Positions 29,752-39,200 are shown, numbered from the stretch's first letter. The stretch is 64,000 nt of DNA from Rs1 sp000416275 (GCA_965243635.1 OZ251574.1:248001-312000); one strand, 5' to 3'. A program made the numbers and translations. Notes: generated by a model from the letters alone, not told the origin.

Positions 29752-30420
29752 ATGGGTATATTTTCACGTTTTCAAGACATCGTTAATGCAAACCTCACCT
29801 CTCTTTTGGATCGGGCAGAAGACCCCAAGAAAATGATTCGTCTAATGATTCAAGAAATGGAAGACACTTTGGTAGAAGTTAGAACCAGCTCGGCAAAAAT
29901 AATTGCCGATAAAAAAGAACTACAGCGCCGCGTAAAAGCGCTGGAGTCCGAGGCGCAGAATTGGCTGCAAAAAACCGAGCTCGCGATTAATAAAGGTCGT
30001 GAGGATTTAGCCAAAGGTGCCTTAATAGAAAAACGTAGAGCAGAGGAGGCGGTGCAGGCCGGAAATTCAGAGCTGACGTTCATCGAAGAGCAAATAACCT
30101 TATTAAGTGATGAAATTGGTCAGCTGCAATCTAAGTTAGATGCCGCACGCGCTAAGCAAAAAGAACTGCTAGTCAGAGAGCAAACTGGCCGTTCGCGTCT
30201 GGAAGTGCGCAAGCGTACTAACCGTGAAACCCTGAATAAGGCCTTCGATAAATTTGAACAATACGAGCAGCGCTTAGAAGAGCTAGAAGCTGAGGTAGAA
30301 TCATATGACCTGGGGCACGGTAACCAGACGCTCTCTGAAGAAATAGCAGGTTTAGCCATAGATGATGAAATTGAACAAGAGCTAGCAGCGCTAAAATCAA
30401 AAATACAAAGTAAGTCTTAG
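29752..30420 (+). CDS. pspA: Phage shock protein A
   Basis: 222 residues, almost all alpha-helical coiled coil, as in PspA/IM30. The N-terminal amphipathic helix MGIFSRFQDIVNANLTSLLD binds stressed membrane. The conserved DPKKMIRLMIQEMEDTLVEV segment follows. PspA inhibits PspF under resting conditions and forms membrane-supporting assemblies when the inner membrane is damaged. It is the first gene of pspABC, with pspB 8 bp downstream. Preceded by an AAAGGAAAAAG site and the sigma-54 promoter. Confidence 0.95.
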   Translation: MGIFSRFQDIVNANLTSLLDRAEDPKKMIRLMIQEMEDTLVEVRTSSAKIIADKKELQRRVKALESEAQNWLQKTELAINKGREDLAKGALIEKRRAEEAVQAGNSELTFIEEQITLLSDEIGQLQSKLDAARAKQKELLVREQTGRSRLEVRKRTNRETLNKAFDKFEQYEQRLEELEAEVESYDLGHGNQTLSEEIAGLAIDDEIEQELAALKSKIQSKS

Positions 30421-30428
30421 GAGGCAAT

Positions 30429-30659
30429 ATGTCAGGAATGTTGTTTATCTTTGTCCCCACTTTAGTGTTTTTAGTCATAGTGGCACCGCTATGGCTAATC
30501 CTGCACTACTGGAGTAAAAGCAAAGAAAAAAAGGGCCTTTCCGAACAAGATCAAATAGTGGTCGAAGAGTCGCTACAGACGATCGAAAAACTAGCGGCAC
30601 GTATTGATAACCTCGAATCAATTTTAGATGAGCAGCATCAAGGCTGGCGTAACAGTTAG
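30429..30659 (+). CDS. pspB: Phage shock protein B
   Basis: 76 residues. An N-terminal membrane helix (about 3-25) is followed by a cytoplasmic part with a charged, coiled-coil tail, the standard PspB layout. It helps PspC sense membrane stress and draws PspA off PspF. An AGGAGG site precedes the ATG. A perfect inverted repeat straddles the stop codon. Confidence 0.93.
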   Translation: MSGMLFIFVPTLVFLVIVAPLWLILHYWSKSKEKKGLSEQDQIVVEESLQTIEKLAARIDNLESILDEQHQGWRNS

Positions 30660-30673
30660 TCACTAACTGTTAC
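30649..30673 (+). repeat. 11-bp inverted repeat across the pspB stop codon
   Basis: GTAACAGTTAG, a TCA spacer and CTAACTGTTAC form a tight stem that includes the pspB TAG stop at 30657-30659. No T run follows, so it is more likely a processing or translation-coupling hairpin between pspB and pspC than a terminator. Confidence 0.6.
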
Positions 30674-30703
30674 CGAGCTTTTGTTGCTCAAGGAGAAAAC
30701 CGC

Positions 30704-31126
30704 ATGAGATGCAGTAAAAATCGAGATCCAAATGGGCCAAACAAAGCTAATGGCTATCATCGAAATCTATACCGAAATACCGACAAAGGTAAAATCGGAG
30801 GCGTCTGCGCAGGCTTTGCCGACTATGTTGATATCCCAACCTGGCTGGCGAGGCTGATATTTATCAGCTTGGTTATCTTCACCTTTCAGTTGGCGCTGAT
30901 TGCCTATGTAGTGGCAGTATTCATGATTGATAATCGCCCAGAGCAGCTAACTGCTAAAGCAAGCTCAACGAGCGAGCATAAGGTCTTTAACTACAGCCAG
31001 CCGATCAGCAGCAGATTACAAGAAATTCGCGATAGACTGCGCCATTTAGATAAAAAGGTCGGCTCGATGGAAGGGTATGTGACTTCAAGAAAATATCGCA
31101 CAACTAATGAAATCAATGATTTATAG
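30704..31126 (+). CDS. pspC: Phage shock protein C
   Basis: 140 residues. The PspC domain begins NLYRNTDKGKIGGVCAGFADY and includes a membrane helix (about 45-75). A C-terminal cytoplasmic coiled-coil stretch ends the protein. With PspB it senses inner-membrane stress. The ATG follows AAGGAG. It is the last psp gene here; pspD/E/G are not seen. Confidence 0.93.
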   Translation: MRCSKNRDPNGPNKANGYHRNLYRNTDKGKIGGVCAGFADYVDIPTWLARLIFISLVIFTFQLALIAYVVAVFMIDNRPEQLTAKASSTSEHKVFNYSQPISSRLQEIRDRLRHLDKKVGSMEGYVTSRKYRTTNEINDL

Positions 31127-31153
31127 AAAATCATCAAATCGTTCGGCTACAGC

Positions 31154-31359
31154 ACTGAAGCAGTGACTTCGATGCGGCGCCGGCATAAATTCTTGGCTTT
31201 ACAACGGCTCGACAAATAGTCGTTGCAGCTTAGAGTTTGATGCATGGCCGCATTTGTCTATCGGATGCAAGGCGCATATGATTTTGCAGCTAAAATTTCA
31301 AGAGTGCTGTAACACCAATATCTCACGCTCTACATCAACTTTGAGGTCACGGGTTCAGG
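31154..31359. repeat. Diverged longer relative of the 160-bp MITE
   Basis: The right half (GCAGCTAAAATTTC..., CCAATATCTCACGCTCTA, TTTGAGGTCACGGGTTCAGG) clearly matches the reverse complement of the 14099 element. The left end reads ACTGAAGCAGTGACTTCGATG. The centre is longer and unrelated. No target duplication remains, so this is an old copy filling the spacer between pspC and the fRMsr gene. Confidence 0.55.
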
Positions 31360-31460
31360 ATTAATATACTCGGCTATCTCGCCGGTTTTTGCCTTGTATT
31401 ACCTTGGCTCGTCACGTTATGCTGAGATCCGACGTTAGACAATTGAGAGAAGCTAAGATA

Positions 31461-31958
31461 GTGCATCAGAGTATTGAAGAAAAAGCTAAAACTTACCGAT
31501 TATTAGTTAAACAAGCCGCGGCACTGCTGGGCAGTGAGACAGATTATATCGCCAATGCCGCTAACCTAAGCGCGCTTTTATATCAAAACTTACCTGAACT
31601 TAACTGGGCTGGTTTTTATTTTTTACGAGCTAAAGAATTAGTGCTGGGACCTTTCCAAGGGCAAGTGGCCTGTGTGCGAATTCCTTTAGCTAAAGGGGTG
31701 TGCGGTAGTGCGGCTGCTAGCGGTGAAATTCTGCGGGTGGCTGATGTTCATCAATTCGCCGGGCATATTGCCTGTGATGCTGCATCGAACGCGGAAATAG
31801 TGTTGCCAATAATGCAGCGCGGCAAAGTGGTGGCAGTGTTGGATATAGATAGTCCAGTGGTCGGTCGTTTTGAGGCGCTGGATCAGCAGTACTTAGCTGA
31901 GATCGCTGCACTGTACAGCCACTGTTCTGATTTAGAACATTTAGTGGGATCGAACTAG
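31461..31958 (+). CDS. msrC: Free methionine-(R)-sulfoxide reductase (GAF domain)
   Basis: From the GTG at 31461 the protein has 165 residues, the length of E. coli MsrC. A GAGAGAAG stretch 8 bp upstream serves as ribosome site; longer frames back to 31389 lack one. It is a single GAF domain with the conserved LNWAGFYFL, LGPFQGQVACVRIP, KGVCGSA and HIACDAASNAEIVLP motifs. The three Cys of these motifs are the known catalytic and resolving residues. It reduces free Met-R-sulfoxide with thioredoxin. It overlaps the next gene at TAGTG. Confidence 0.9.
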   Translation: MHQSIEEKAKTYRLLVKQAAALLGSETDYIANAANLSALLYQNLPELNWAGFYFLRAKELVLGPFQGQVACVRIPLAKGVCGSAAASGEILRVADVHQFAGHIACDAASNAEIVLPIMQRGKVVAVLDIDSPVVGRFEALDQQYLAEIAALYSHCSDLEHLVGSN

Positions 31959-32401
31959 TGGAATATAGCTTTTTTAAAAATGATTATGATCGACCCCAGG
32001 CTCGCTTAAACATGGAGGCGGAAGCATTTGCTCACTGGCTATCTATCGAGATGAGTGAAAACCAGCAGGCCGATCTAGGCAAAATATCAGCGGTGCTCAG
32101 GCAGCTAATCGCCGGGCAGCTCTACGAGTACGAGTATCAAGGTCGGGAGTTTCATTTAAGCTTGGATCGACAGCAGGCCAAAGTCAGTGCCAATAGCGCC
32201 TTGCAGTCTATGGCGGAGCCGCAAAGTGAAAACGATGTCACTCAAAGTGATGTAGAGGATGAGTACCTGGAAGATGACTTTAGCGATGAGTATGCAGAGC
32301 AAGGGCTAAACGATAATTCCTCAGGGCTGGTGGCTAGCTGTGGCATAGAGGATTTTCAGCAGTTGCTGTTAGCTTGGGCCGAGTATGTTGAGTCCAGTTA
32401 G
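31958..32401 (+). CDS. yacL: UPF0231 family protein (YacL-like)
   Basis: 147 residues, longer than E. coli YacL because of an acidic insert (about 90-125). The N-terminal MEYSFFKNDYDRPQARLNME and the C-terminal GIEDFQQLLLAWAEYV match the family. Its function is unknown. The GTG start overlaps the stop of the fRMsr gene by one base, so the two are translationally coupled. Confidence 0.8.
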   Translation: MEYSFFKNDYDRPQARLNMEAEAFAHWLSIEMSENQQADLGKISAVLRQLIAGQLYEYEYQGREFHLSLDRQQAKVSANSALQSMAEPQSENDVTQSDVEDEYLEDDFSDEYAEQGLNDNSSGLVASCGIEDFQQLLLAWAEYVESS

Positions 32402-32442
32402 TTCTCATCCAGAAATAGGTTCGTTGGGGTCTTGTTTGCCAA

Positions 32443-33276
32443 TTAGTCGAGCGCAAAGTACTTGCCCGGAGTTTTCCCCAAGGCTTTTTTAAACATGCTG
32501 ATAAATGCACTCTGGCTTTGATAACCTAAATCTTGAGCGATATTTGCCACTGAATCACCTTGCGCAATACGTTGTAAAGCGCTCAATAATTTAGCTTGTT
32601 GTCGCCACTGACTGTAAGTTATCGACGTTTCATCAATGAATCTACGAGCGATGGTGCGGCTACTTAAACCTAATTTTTTCTGCCAATAGAGCATGCTATA
32701 TTGCTGTTCGGGATTGGCAATTAAGGTGTCGGTGATGATCAGCAATGCTTTTGATTTTGGAGTGGGCAAGTGTAGCGGTACCGCTTCAGAGAGGTGCAAC
32801 TGATCGAGAAAGACATCGACTAATCGGCCTTCTGGGCCAGCTTCGTGGTAGAGCGGATCAAATTTCGATAAGGCGATAATCAGCTCTCTTAACAGTGCCG
32901 ATACATTCATCACTTGGCAGCTATCTGGCAAGTGTTGTGCAGCTTGCGGCGCTATGTAAACGTTGCGCATTTTCACTGAGTGAATCACTTTTATTTGATG
33001 CTCGATATAGGATGGCAGCCATACTGCACGCTGTGGTGGGACTATCCAAGTACCGGTATTTGAGGCGCTCGCCTCCACTAAACCCTCGGTTAAAAATAGC
33101 AGTTGGCCCCAGGCGTGGCTATGCATGGGTACATAGCTCCCAGAGGGCGAATTTGAACTTCGAACAACTACCCGTCTGGGTAAATCTACGGCAGGAGTAA
33201 GTGGCTTTCCCTCGATGCTGGCCCAGTGTTGTTGAATAATTTTAGACTGTTTCTGCTGTTCGCTGTTATTTGTCAT
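32443..33276 (-). CDS. AraC-family regulator with cupin-type N-terminus
   Basis: 277 residues. The N-terminal cupin-like sensor has a metal/ligand-type HSHAWGQLLFLTEG motif. The C-terminal AraC domain has two helix-turn-helix units (the second in VANIAQDLGYQSQSAFISMFKKALGKTP, residues about 245-272). It should act as a transcriptional activator or repressor in response to a small molecule. Its ATG (33276) and upstream region are duplicated in tandem just upstream. Target genes are unknown; the neighbouring monooxygenase and MFS genes are candidates. Confidence 0.88.
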   Translation of the reverse strand: MTNNSEQQKQSKIIQQHWASIEGKPLTPAVDLPRRVVVRSSNSPSGSYVPMHSHAWGQLLFLTEGLVEASASNTGTWIVPPQRAVWLPSYIEHQIKVIHSVKMRNVYIAPQAAQHLPDSCQVMNVSALLRELIIALSKFDPLYHEAGPEGRLVDVFLDQLHLSEAVPLHLPTPKSKALLIITDTLIANPEQQYSMLYWQKKLGLSSRTIARRFIDETSITYSQWRQQAKLLSALQRIAQGDSVANIAQDLGYQSQSAFISMFKKALGKTPGKYFALD

Positions 33277-33282
33277 GTTAGG

Positions 33283-33960
33283 TTATATGCGCCAGATTTT
33301 AGTTTGTTCAGAGGGAGGTTTGACCTTCGAACGCTTAATAACCCGTCTGGGCAGATCTACGGCAGGAGTAAGTGGCTTTCCCTCGATGCTGGCCCAGTGT
33401 TGCTGAATAATCTTAGGTTCTTTCTGCTGTTCGCTGTTATTTGTCATGTTAGGTTATATGCGCCAGATTTTAGTTGATTCAGAGGGAGAATTTGACCTTC
33501 GAACGCTTAATAACCCGTCTGGGTAAATCTACGGCAGGAGTAAGTGGCTTTCCCTCGATGCTGGCCCAGTGTTGTTGAATAATTTTAGACTGTTTCTGCT
33601 TTTCGCTGTTATTTGTCATGTTAGCTTATATGCGCCAGATTTTGGTTGATGTAAGGGTGCCTGGTTAGCCTTGTGGCTTAGAGTAAAAAGTTCTTATTAC
33701 AAATAAATGACTTAACTATAACCTCACTTGGCCTATTGGCAATAATCACTTTATTAAATAGCTACCAAGTTAAGCGGAGTATGATGGTCAATCAGGTAAA
33801 GTTATTATCCTAAGGTGCCTTTGAGCTTTGAGCTTTGAGCTTCGAACGGCTATTCGTCTGGGCAAATCTACGGCAGAAGTCAGTGGTTTTCCCTCGATGC
33901 TACCTAGTGTTGTGGAATTATTATCGAGCCTGTCTGTTTTGCGATATTATTTGTCATACT
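33283..33960 (-). repeat. Tandem partial copies of the AraC gene's 5' end
   Basis: The start codon region of the AraC gene (start 33276) recurs with start codons at 33447, 33619 and, more diverged, 33957. The first two steps are 171 and 172 bp. Each unit covers about 55 bp of upstream sequence and the first roughly 38 codons. The unit at 33447 encodes a 54-residue peptide (to 33283) matching the regulator's first residues and then a new tail. The unit at 33619 stops after about 50 residues. The third step is enlarged by the element at 33660. Confidence 0.85.
33660..33796. mobile_element. 137-bp relative of the CCTGATTA-ended element family
   Basis: Left end CCTGGTTAGCC and right end GGTCAATCAGG are imperfect inverted repeats. 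The last 30 bp (CCAAGTTAAGCGGAGTATGATGGT...) match the element ending at 4964 almost base for base. Flanking octamers TAAGGGTG and TAAAGTTA are only partly alike, so the insertion is older. It sits between tandem copies of the AraC 5' end. Confidence 0.65.
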
Positions 33961-34092
33961 GTCCTGTATACGCCAATTTTTTATTCATTTAAAGTCGATA
34001 TTCAAATTAATTCGCTGTAGTCGGCATGAGTACTGATCCATTTTGTCGGCTAAAAATAGCGCAATTTTACAGCGCTTTGAGAGGATCCAAGT

Positions 34093-34374
34093 ATGAAAAA
34101 AGTAACCTTAACTGGCTATATCATCATTGCTGACGCTGAACTGGAAACAGTGCAAGCGGCACTCGCTATCCACATCGATTTGACGCGTCAGGAAGAGGGT
34201 TGTCTAGTATTTGAAGTAACGCAAGATAGTGTCGACTCGCGTAAATTTAATGTCTACGAGGAGTTCGTCGATCAGCAATCCTTTGATGCACACCAAGATA
34301 GAGTGCGCAGTTCAAAATGGGGAGCTGTTAGCAAGCATCTCACTAGGCACTACACCATTGATCAGCAAGCTTAA
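34093..34374 (+). CDS. Antibiotic biosynthesis monooxygenase-fold (ABM/YgiN-like) protein
   Basis: 93 residues forming a ferredoxin-like alpha/beta barrel. The family marks are HIDLTRQEEGCLVFEVTQD, the FNVYEEFVDQQSFDAHQ stretch and a final RHYTI strand. Relatives are quinol or polyketide monooxygenases or simple binding proteins. They are dimers in the cytoplasm. A GAGAGGATCC site precedes the ATG. The MFS transporter gene follows 51 bp downstream, perhaps as one unit. Exact activity not predictable. Confidence 0.8.
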   Translation: MKKVTLTGYIIIADAELETVQAALAIHIDLTRQEEGCLVFEVTQDSVDSRKFNVYEEFVDQQSFDAHQDRVRSSKWGAVSKHLTRHYTIDQQA

Positions 34375-34425
34375 GCATTGATCATGCTAATTTACTCAAT
34401 ACCCTTTATATAGCTGGATCTGCCG

Positions 34426-35610
34426 ATGAAATCTTTAAAAAGACCCGATATTTTACTGTATGTAATGGCGGCAGCAGTGCCTATTGCCTTTGGTGTTTGG
34501 CAGTCGTTACTGAATAATTTTGCTATTGAATCGGCTGGTTTTACCGGTGTAGAAATTGGTGTTTTACAATCTTTGCGAGAAGTACCAGGTTTCTTGGCCT
34601 TTAGTGTGGTGTTTGTTTTACTGCTAATTCGTGAGCAGACCTTAGCGGTTGTGTCGCTATTAGTGATGGGGCTTGGTACCGCTCTCACTGGTTATTTTCC
34701 CTCTGAAGTAGGCCTGTACTGTACTACGGTGTTGATGTCTTTAGGCTTTCACTACTATGAGACCGTTAATCAGTCACTTTCTCTGCAAGTATTTTCCAGG
34801 GAGGAGGCACCCTATAAAATGGGCAAAATGGTGGCTATTGGTTCAGCGGCCAGCTTAGTGGCGTTTTCTTTGGTGTGGCTGTTTCTTGAAGTGCTGCATC
34901 TGGAGATGAAAGCCATCTATGTGATTGGGGGCGTCACTACGATGCTGATTGCCGCATTATGTTGGGCTTACTTTCCCAAATTCTCAGTGGAGGTAGAGCA
35001 GCATAAAAAAATTAAGTTACACAAGCGCTATTGGCTGTACTATGCGCTGACTTTTATGGGTGGTGCCAGGCGGCAGATATTTGTCGTGTTTTCCGGCTTT
35101 TTAATGGTCGAAAAATTTGGTTTTTTAGCTTCAGATATCGCGCTAATGTTTTTGGCCAACGGAGTGCTGAATATTATTTTCGCCCCTTTGGTTGGAAAAA
35201 TGATTAGTAAAATAGGTGAGCGTAGAACCCTGACCATTGAGTATATAGGGCTAATCATTATCTTTAGTAGCTATGCTGTGGTGTCCGATCCGATGATCGC
35301 GGTAGGTCTATATATTGTTGACCATCTATTGTTTTCTATGGCGATTGCGCAAAAAACTTATTTTCAGAAAATAGCAGATCCCAAAGATATGGCGCAGACC
35401 GCCGGGGTCGCTTTCTCAATAAACCATGCGGCGGCGATTGTTTTGCCTGCTCTGTATGGCCTGCTGTGGATGAGCTCTCCCGCACTGGTATTTTTTACCG
35501 GAGCGGGGATGGCCGGCATTTCGTTACTGCTAGCTTTGTTAGTGCCGGCTAATCCAAAACCTGGCTTGGAAGTGCAGTGGAAAGTTAAAGATAAATTAGC
35601 CGCAGAATAG
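34426..35610 (+). CDS. MFS transporter
   Basis: 394 residues with about 12 membrane segments. The first helix ends GVWQSLLNNFAIE. The loop motif between helices 2 and 3 is weak. A charged loop at the middle (EQHKKIKLHKRYWL) separates the two six-helix halves. Residues GKMISKIGERRTL form the second-half loop motif. Substrate unknown. It follows the ABM-fold gene and ends 50 bp before the stop of the convergent, broken MocR gene. Confidence 0.82.
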   Translation: MKSLKRPDILLYVMAAAVPIAFGVWQSLLNNFAIESAGFTGVEIGVLQSLREVPGFLAFSVVFVLLLIREQTLAVVSLLVMGLGTALTGYFPSEVGLYCTTVLMSLGFHYYETVNQSLSLQVFSREEAPYKMGKMVAIGSAASLVAFSLVWLFLEVLHLEMKAIYVIGGVTTMLIAALCWAYFPKFSVEVEQHKKIKLHKRYWLYYALTFMGGARRQIFVVFSGFLMVEKFGFLASDIALMFLANGVLNIIFAPLVGKMISKIGERRTLTIEYIGLIIIFSSYAVVSDPMIAVGLYIVDHLLFSMAIAQKTYFQKIADPKDMAQTAGVAFSINHAAAIVLPALYGLLWMSSPALVFFTGAGMAGISLLLALLVPANPKPGLEVQWKVKDKLAAE

Positions 35611-35813
35611 CCCAGCAACTAGTTACAAAGCTTAATAATGACTTGTTTTTCTATACACCGTTACCGCGAACGGCTGGCAATTAATTTCTGGATGGCTGCG
35701 ATCAAATGATCAATGCCACTGAGCGCTGTCTGCGTCAGTGGCGGCATTATAATTAGCCGAATGAAGTGTTTGAAACGCGGCTCTAAGCTAAATAATTCGC
35801 CACTCAAAAAATC

Positions 35814-37760
35814 GTAACTTCTCAATAACTCGGGGCAGAACGTCAATATAAATCATTTTCTCTTGACAGGGTTTTAGTCCAAAAGTCGTTAAAATTAAAG
35901 ACCACTTCCCTTCTTCTTTAAAGTAGCAGCACCGCGTTATACCAGTCCATGTGAGTGGTTTATTTATTTTATACACTCGCGGGTTGCGACTAACTATTTA
36001 AATGCCTCAAACCTCTTCACAGAAGCAAAAATATCACCTAAAAAAGCCATGGTAAGATAACCTTATCATTCGCTGCTATGACTTAAACCTTTGAAAAAAC
36101 TCCCTACTTTACCTGATATTCCAGAAAGTGAACAAACTCCGGTAGTCAAAAGCTTACTACTGATAGTAGAGCAATGCTTTCAAAGTATTCAGCAGCAAGC
36201 CGAAGAGATCGAGCTGCTCAAAGATGAAGTGCGCGTACTAAAAAAGCAGAAAAAACGGCCCACTTTCAAACCAAGTAACTTGGACAAAGAAACAGATAAA
36301 TCGACGGGCGATGATTCAGTATCGACAGAAAACAAAAAGCGGCCAGGCTCAAAGAAACGCTCTAAAAATGTGAATCTAACTATCCATGACGATCAAGTGG
36401 TTCAACCGCAAGACGGTATCCCTCCAGGAGCTCGCTTTAAAGGATACCGGGATTTTATTGTTCAGGAGTTGGTCATTGGCACAAAAAACACCCGTTATCG
36501 TCTCGCCCGTTATGTCACACCAGACGGCCAAACCCTCACCGCTAAATTACCTAAAGAATTGAACGGGCTGCATTACGGTCCTTATTTACTCAGCTATGTC
36601 CTTTATCAACACCATCACTGTCATGTCACCCAACCTCTATTGCTAGAGCAACTGCGAGAATGGGGGATTGATATCTCCGCCGGTCAAATCAATCGCCTTT
36701 TATCCGAGGGAAAATCTCAATTTCATCAGGAAAAGAACGACATTTTAAAAGCGGGTTTAGCTTTGTCCGATTATGTCACTGTTGACGATTCAGGTGCTCG
36801 CCATAAAGGGGTCAACGGTTATGTCACTCAAATAGGCAACGAGTATTTTGCTTGGTTTGAATCGACAGGCTCTAAGAGTAGGGTTAATTTTTTGGAATTG
36901 CTCTGTGCGGGGGATAAAAGTTATCGTATTAATCATCACGCTGAGTCTTACTGGGTAGATCAAAAATTACCGCATGTCCCACTAAAGCTTCTCTTAGAGA
37001 GTGGCTTGTCGCATTTTGCTAATGCCCTGCGTTGGGAGGAGCATCTTGATGAGCAGGGAATCAACTCGGCGCGCCACCGTCGTATTGCGACGGAAGGCGC
37101 TTTACTTGGTAATGTGCAGCATCAAAACCGGTGCCAGAACTTAGTCATACTCAGTGACGGGGCGGGTCAGTTCAATATTCTGCAGCACGCATTGTGCTGG
37201 ATTCATACTGAGCGTTTGGTACACACAATGCTGCCGTTAAACGAATGGCACCGAGAGGATATAGCGAAAGTACGCGGTGAAATTTGGGATTTATATCGAG
37301 GCCTAAAAACGTATAAAGTCCAGCCAGGTTCCGATCAGAAAGCCGCGCTGGAGACTTTTTTTGACGAGATTTTTACGCAGCGAACACGTTATGAGTCTTT
37401 AAACCAATTGCTCAAGCGGATCTACAAAAACAAAGCGAAATTACTGCGAGTATTAGCACGTCCTGAAATTCCCTTACATACCAATGGTAGTGAAACAGAT
37501 ATCAGGGATTTCGTAAAAAAGAGAAAGATCAGTGGAGGTACTCGCAGTGATGTTGGAAGAGAGTGCCGAGATACATTTTCCAGTCTAAAAAAGACTTGTC
37601 GAAAGCTTGGTGTGTCATTTTGGGACTATATATTGGATAGAAATTCTGGGATTGGGGATATCCCCCCATTGGCAGAATTAATTCGTCGAGAAGTAGCCGC
37701 TGACTAGGGCTTTAATTGGCGTAAGCTATAGTAGATTGCCCCGTGTTATTGAGAAGTTAC
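35814..37760 (+). mobile_element. 1947-bp IS66-family element, copy C
   Basis: Same ends and length as the other copies, flanked by the perfect 8-bp repeat AAAAAATC (35806-35813 and 37761-37768). It is inserted near the 3' end of the MocR-type gene, in opposite orientation to it. Confidence 0.96.
36091..37707 (+). CDS. IS66-family transposase (TnpC-only), copy C
   Basis: 538 residues with intact DDE core and TTG start, as in the other copies. The protein appears identical to copy D (43673-45289), which points to very recent movement of these two. Confidence 0.93.
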   Translation: MKKLPTLPDIPESEQTPVVKSLLLIVEQCFQSIQQQAEEIELLKDEVRVLKKQKKRPTFKPSNLDKETDKSTGDDSVSTENKKRPGSKKRSKNVNLTIHDDQVVQPQDGIPPGARFKGYRDFIVQELVIGTKNTRYRLARYVTPDGQTLTAKLPKELNGLHYGPYLLSYVLYQHHHCHVTQPLLLEQLREWGIDISAGQINRLLSEGKSQFHQEKNDILKAGLALSDYVTVDDSGARHKGVNGYVTQIGNEYFAWFESTGSKSRVNFLELLCAGDKSYRINHHAESYWVDQKLPHVPLKLLLESGLSHFANALRWEEHLDEQGINSARHRRIATEGALLGNVQHQNRCQNLVILSDGAGQFNILQHALCWIHTERLVHTMLPLNEWHREDIAKVRGEIWDLYRGLKTYKVQPGSDQKAALETFFDEIFTQRTRYESLNQLLKRIYKNKAKLLRVLARPEIPLHTNGSETDIRDFVKKRKISGGTRSDVGRECRDTFSSLKKTCRKLGVSFWDYILDRNSGIGDIPPLAELIRREVAAD

Positions 37761-39200
37761 AAAAAATCGACTTTATCTAGATCAACGCTTGCATGTAATT
37801 GCTGGGCGCTGATCTCTGCCGGTAATTTTACCCAGAGTGCATAGCTGCCAGTGGAGGGCGTTATCTGGATGTTATCGGCAAGTTGCTCTTTTAGCTTTAA
37901 AGCAACTGCGGTGGTCGCGACTTTAATATCGCGTCGCCAACTGCGTAGCTGGCTTTGATAGAGCGACCCTTGATAATAGCGACTTAGAGCCTGTTGTAAG
38001 AAGTAAGAACTGCTAATTTGACTCACTGCAAACTGTGTCATGTACTGATTTTTGAAACGCCCGGGGCAGCACCAGCCAATCCGCTCACTATCGCCGATTA
38101 CTTTTGAAATAGAGCTAACGACTAAGCACCAGCCCGCGCTGTCATAACTGGCAATGAGATTGGGTGGATGACCGACAAAATGCAGCTGTGAGCAAATATC
38201 ATCTTCTATAATTGGCACTTGATAACTGGCCGCCCAATCGGCAATTTGTTTTTTATAGCGATCCGCTATGGTTATTCCCGTTGGGTTGTGGCAATTCGGG
38301 TTTAAGATCACCGCCTGGATAGATTGACTCGCCATCACTTGTTGTAATATCTCAGGATCGGGTCCTAGCGGGGACATAGGTATCTCTAACACTTTTAATC
38401 CCAGTAGCCCCAAAAGAGCGAAGTAACCTGGAAATGCCGGCACCGCAATGGCCACTGTATCGCCAGCTTTGCAGAGCACTCGCAGAGCGTGCTCTAACGC
38501 ATGTTGACAGCCGTTGGTGATTTGAATGTCACCGCCGCCAACGTGATAATTACGCTGTGCCAAGTGCTGGCTAATCACCTTGCGCAAGCAGCTTAAACCG
38601 GCGGCGCTGTCGGTCTCGCGCCTGATGCTTTGCATGATTACCTGATGGTACTGGCGTTGAAAGCTTTTAAACATTTTGCTAGCGGTTGGCAGAGTCATGC
38701 GAAAGAGCGGGCTGCCAGCTCTGTATCCTAACACTGTAGTATTTAGCCACTGTTGCGAGGGCTCAGCTAGGCGGCAGTCTGCGGTAAATTTTTCAAAGGG
38801 AAGATTGTCCTCAATCTTGCTCTGATAGCTAACCACAAAGCCAATTCTAGGGAGGCTGTGAATGATGCCGCTCTCACACAAGCTGTCCAACGCTGCGCGA
38901 ATCGTATTGATACTGACCGATTCCTGTTGGGCAAGGCGTCGTATCGAACCTAGTTTTTGGCCCTCGGCTATTTTTCCCTGCAGGATATTGCGCTCAATTT
39001 TACTGGCAATCGCGACATAGCTAGGAATTTTTTGTTTATCTGTACCCATTTAACATTCCAGTTATTGTATCTGTGTCAATTATTATTTTAAGCTTATACT
39101 TTATCGAAAACAAGCATCGTCGCTAAAGTCTATTTATGTAAAACAGCAATACCTTGATTCAGCTCAGTTGGCTTTCAGCAATTTATTGTAAGAGGTAAAA

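Larger units (their letters stand above)
35661..39049 (-). pseudogene. MocR-type (GntR/aminotransferase) regulator, split by an IS
   Basis: The 5' part (39049 to 37761) encodes a GntR winged helix (about residues 10-75) and a PLP aminotransferase-like domain, including NPNCHNPTG and the SISKVIGDSERIGW region with the PLP Lys. The frame meets a stop just inside the IS end at 37757. The 3' part (35805 to 35661) encodes SGELFSLEPRFKHFIRL and the end of the protein. Removing the IS and one copy of AAAAAATC restores one frame of 477 residues (LDKVDFL joined to SGELF). The gene is divergent from a LysE/RhtB exporter, a common target of MocR regulators. Confidence 0.92.

Noticed and set aside
33226..33477. 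Plus-strand frame across the AraC 5' repeats
   Set aside because: It is the complement of the duplicated AraC coding region; the repeat gives it false periodicity.
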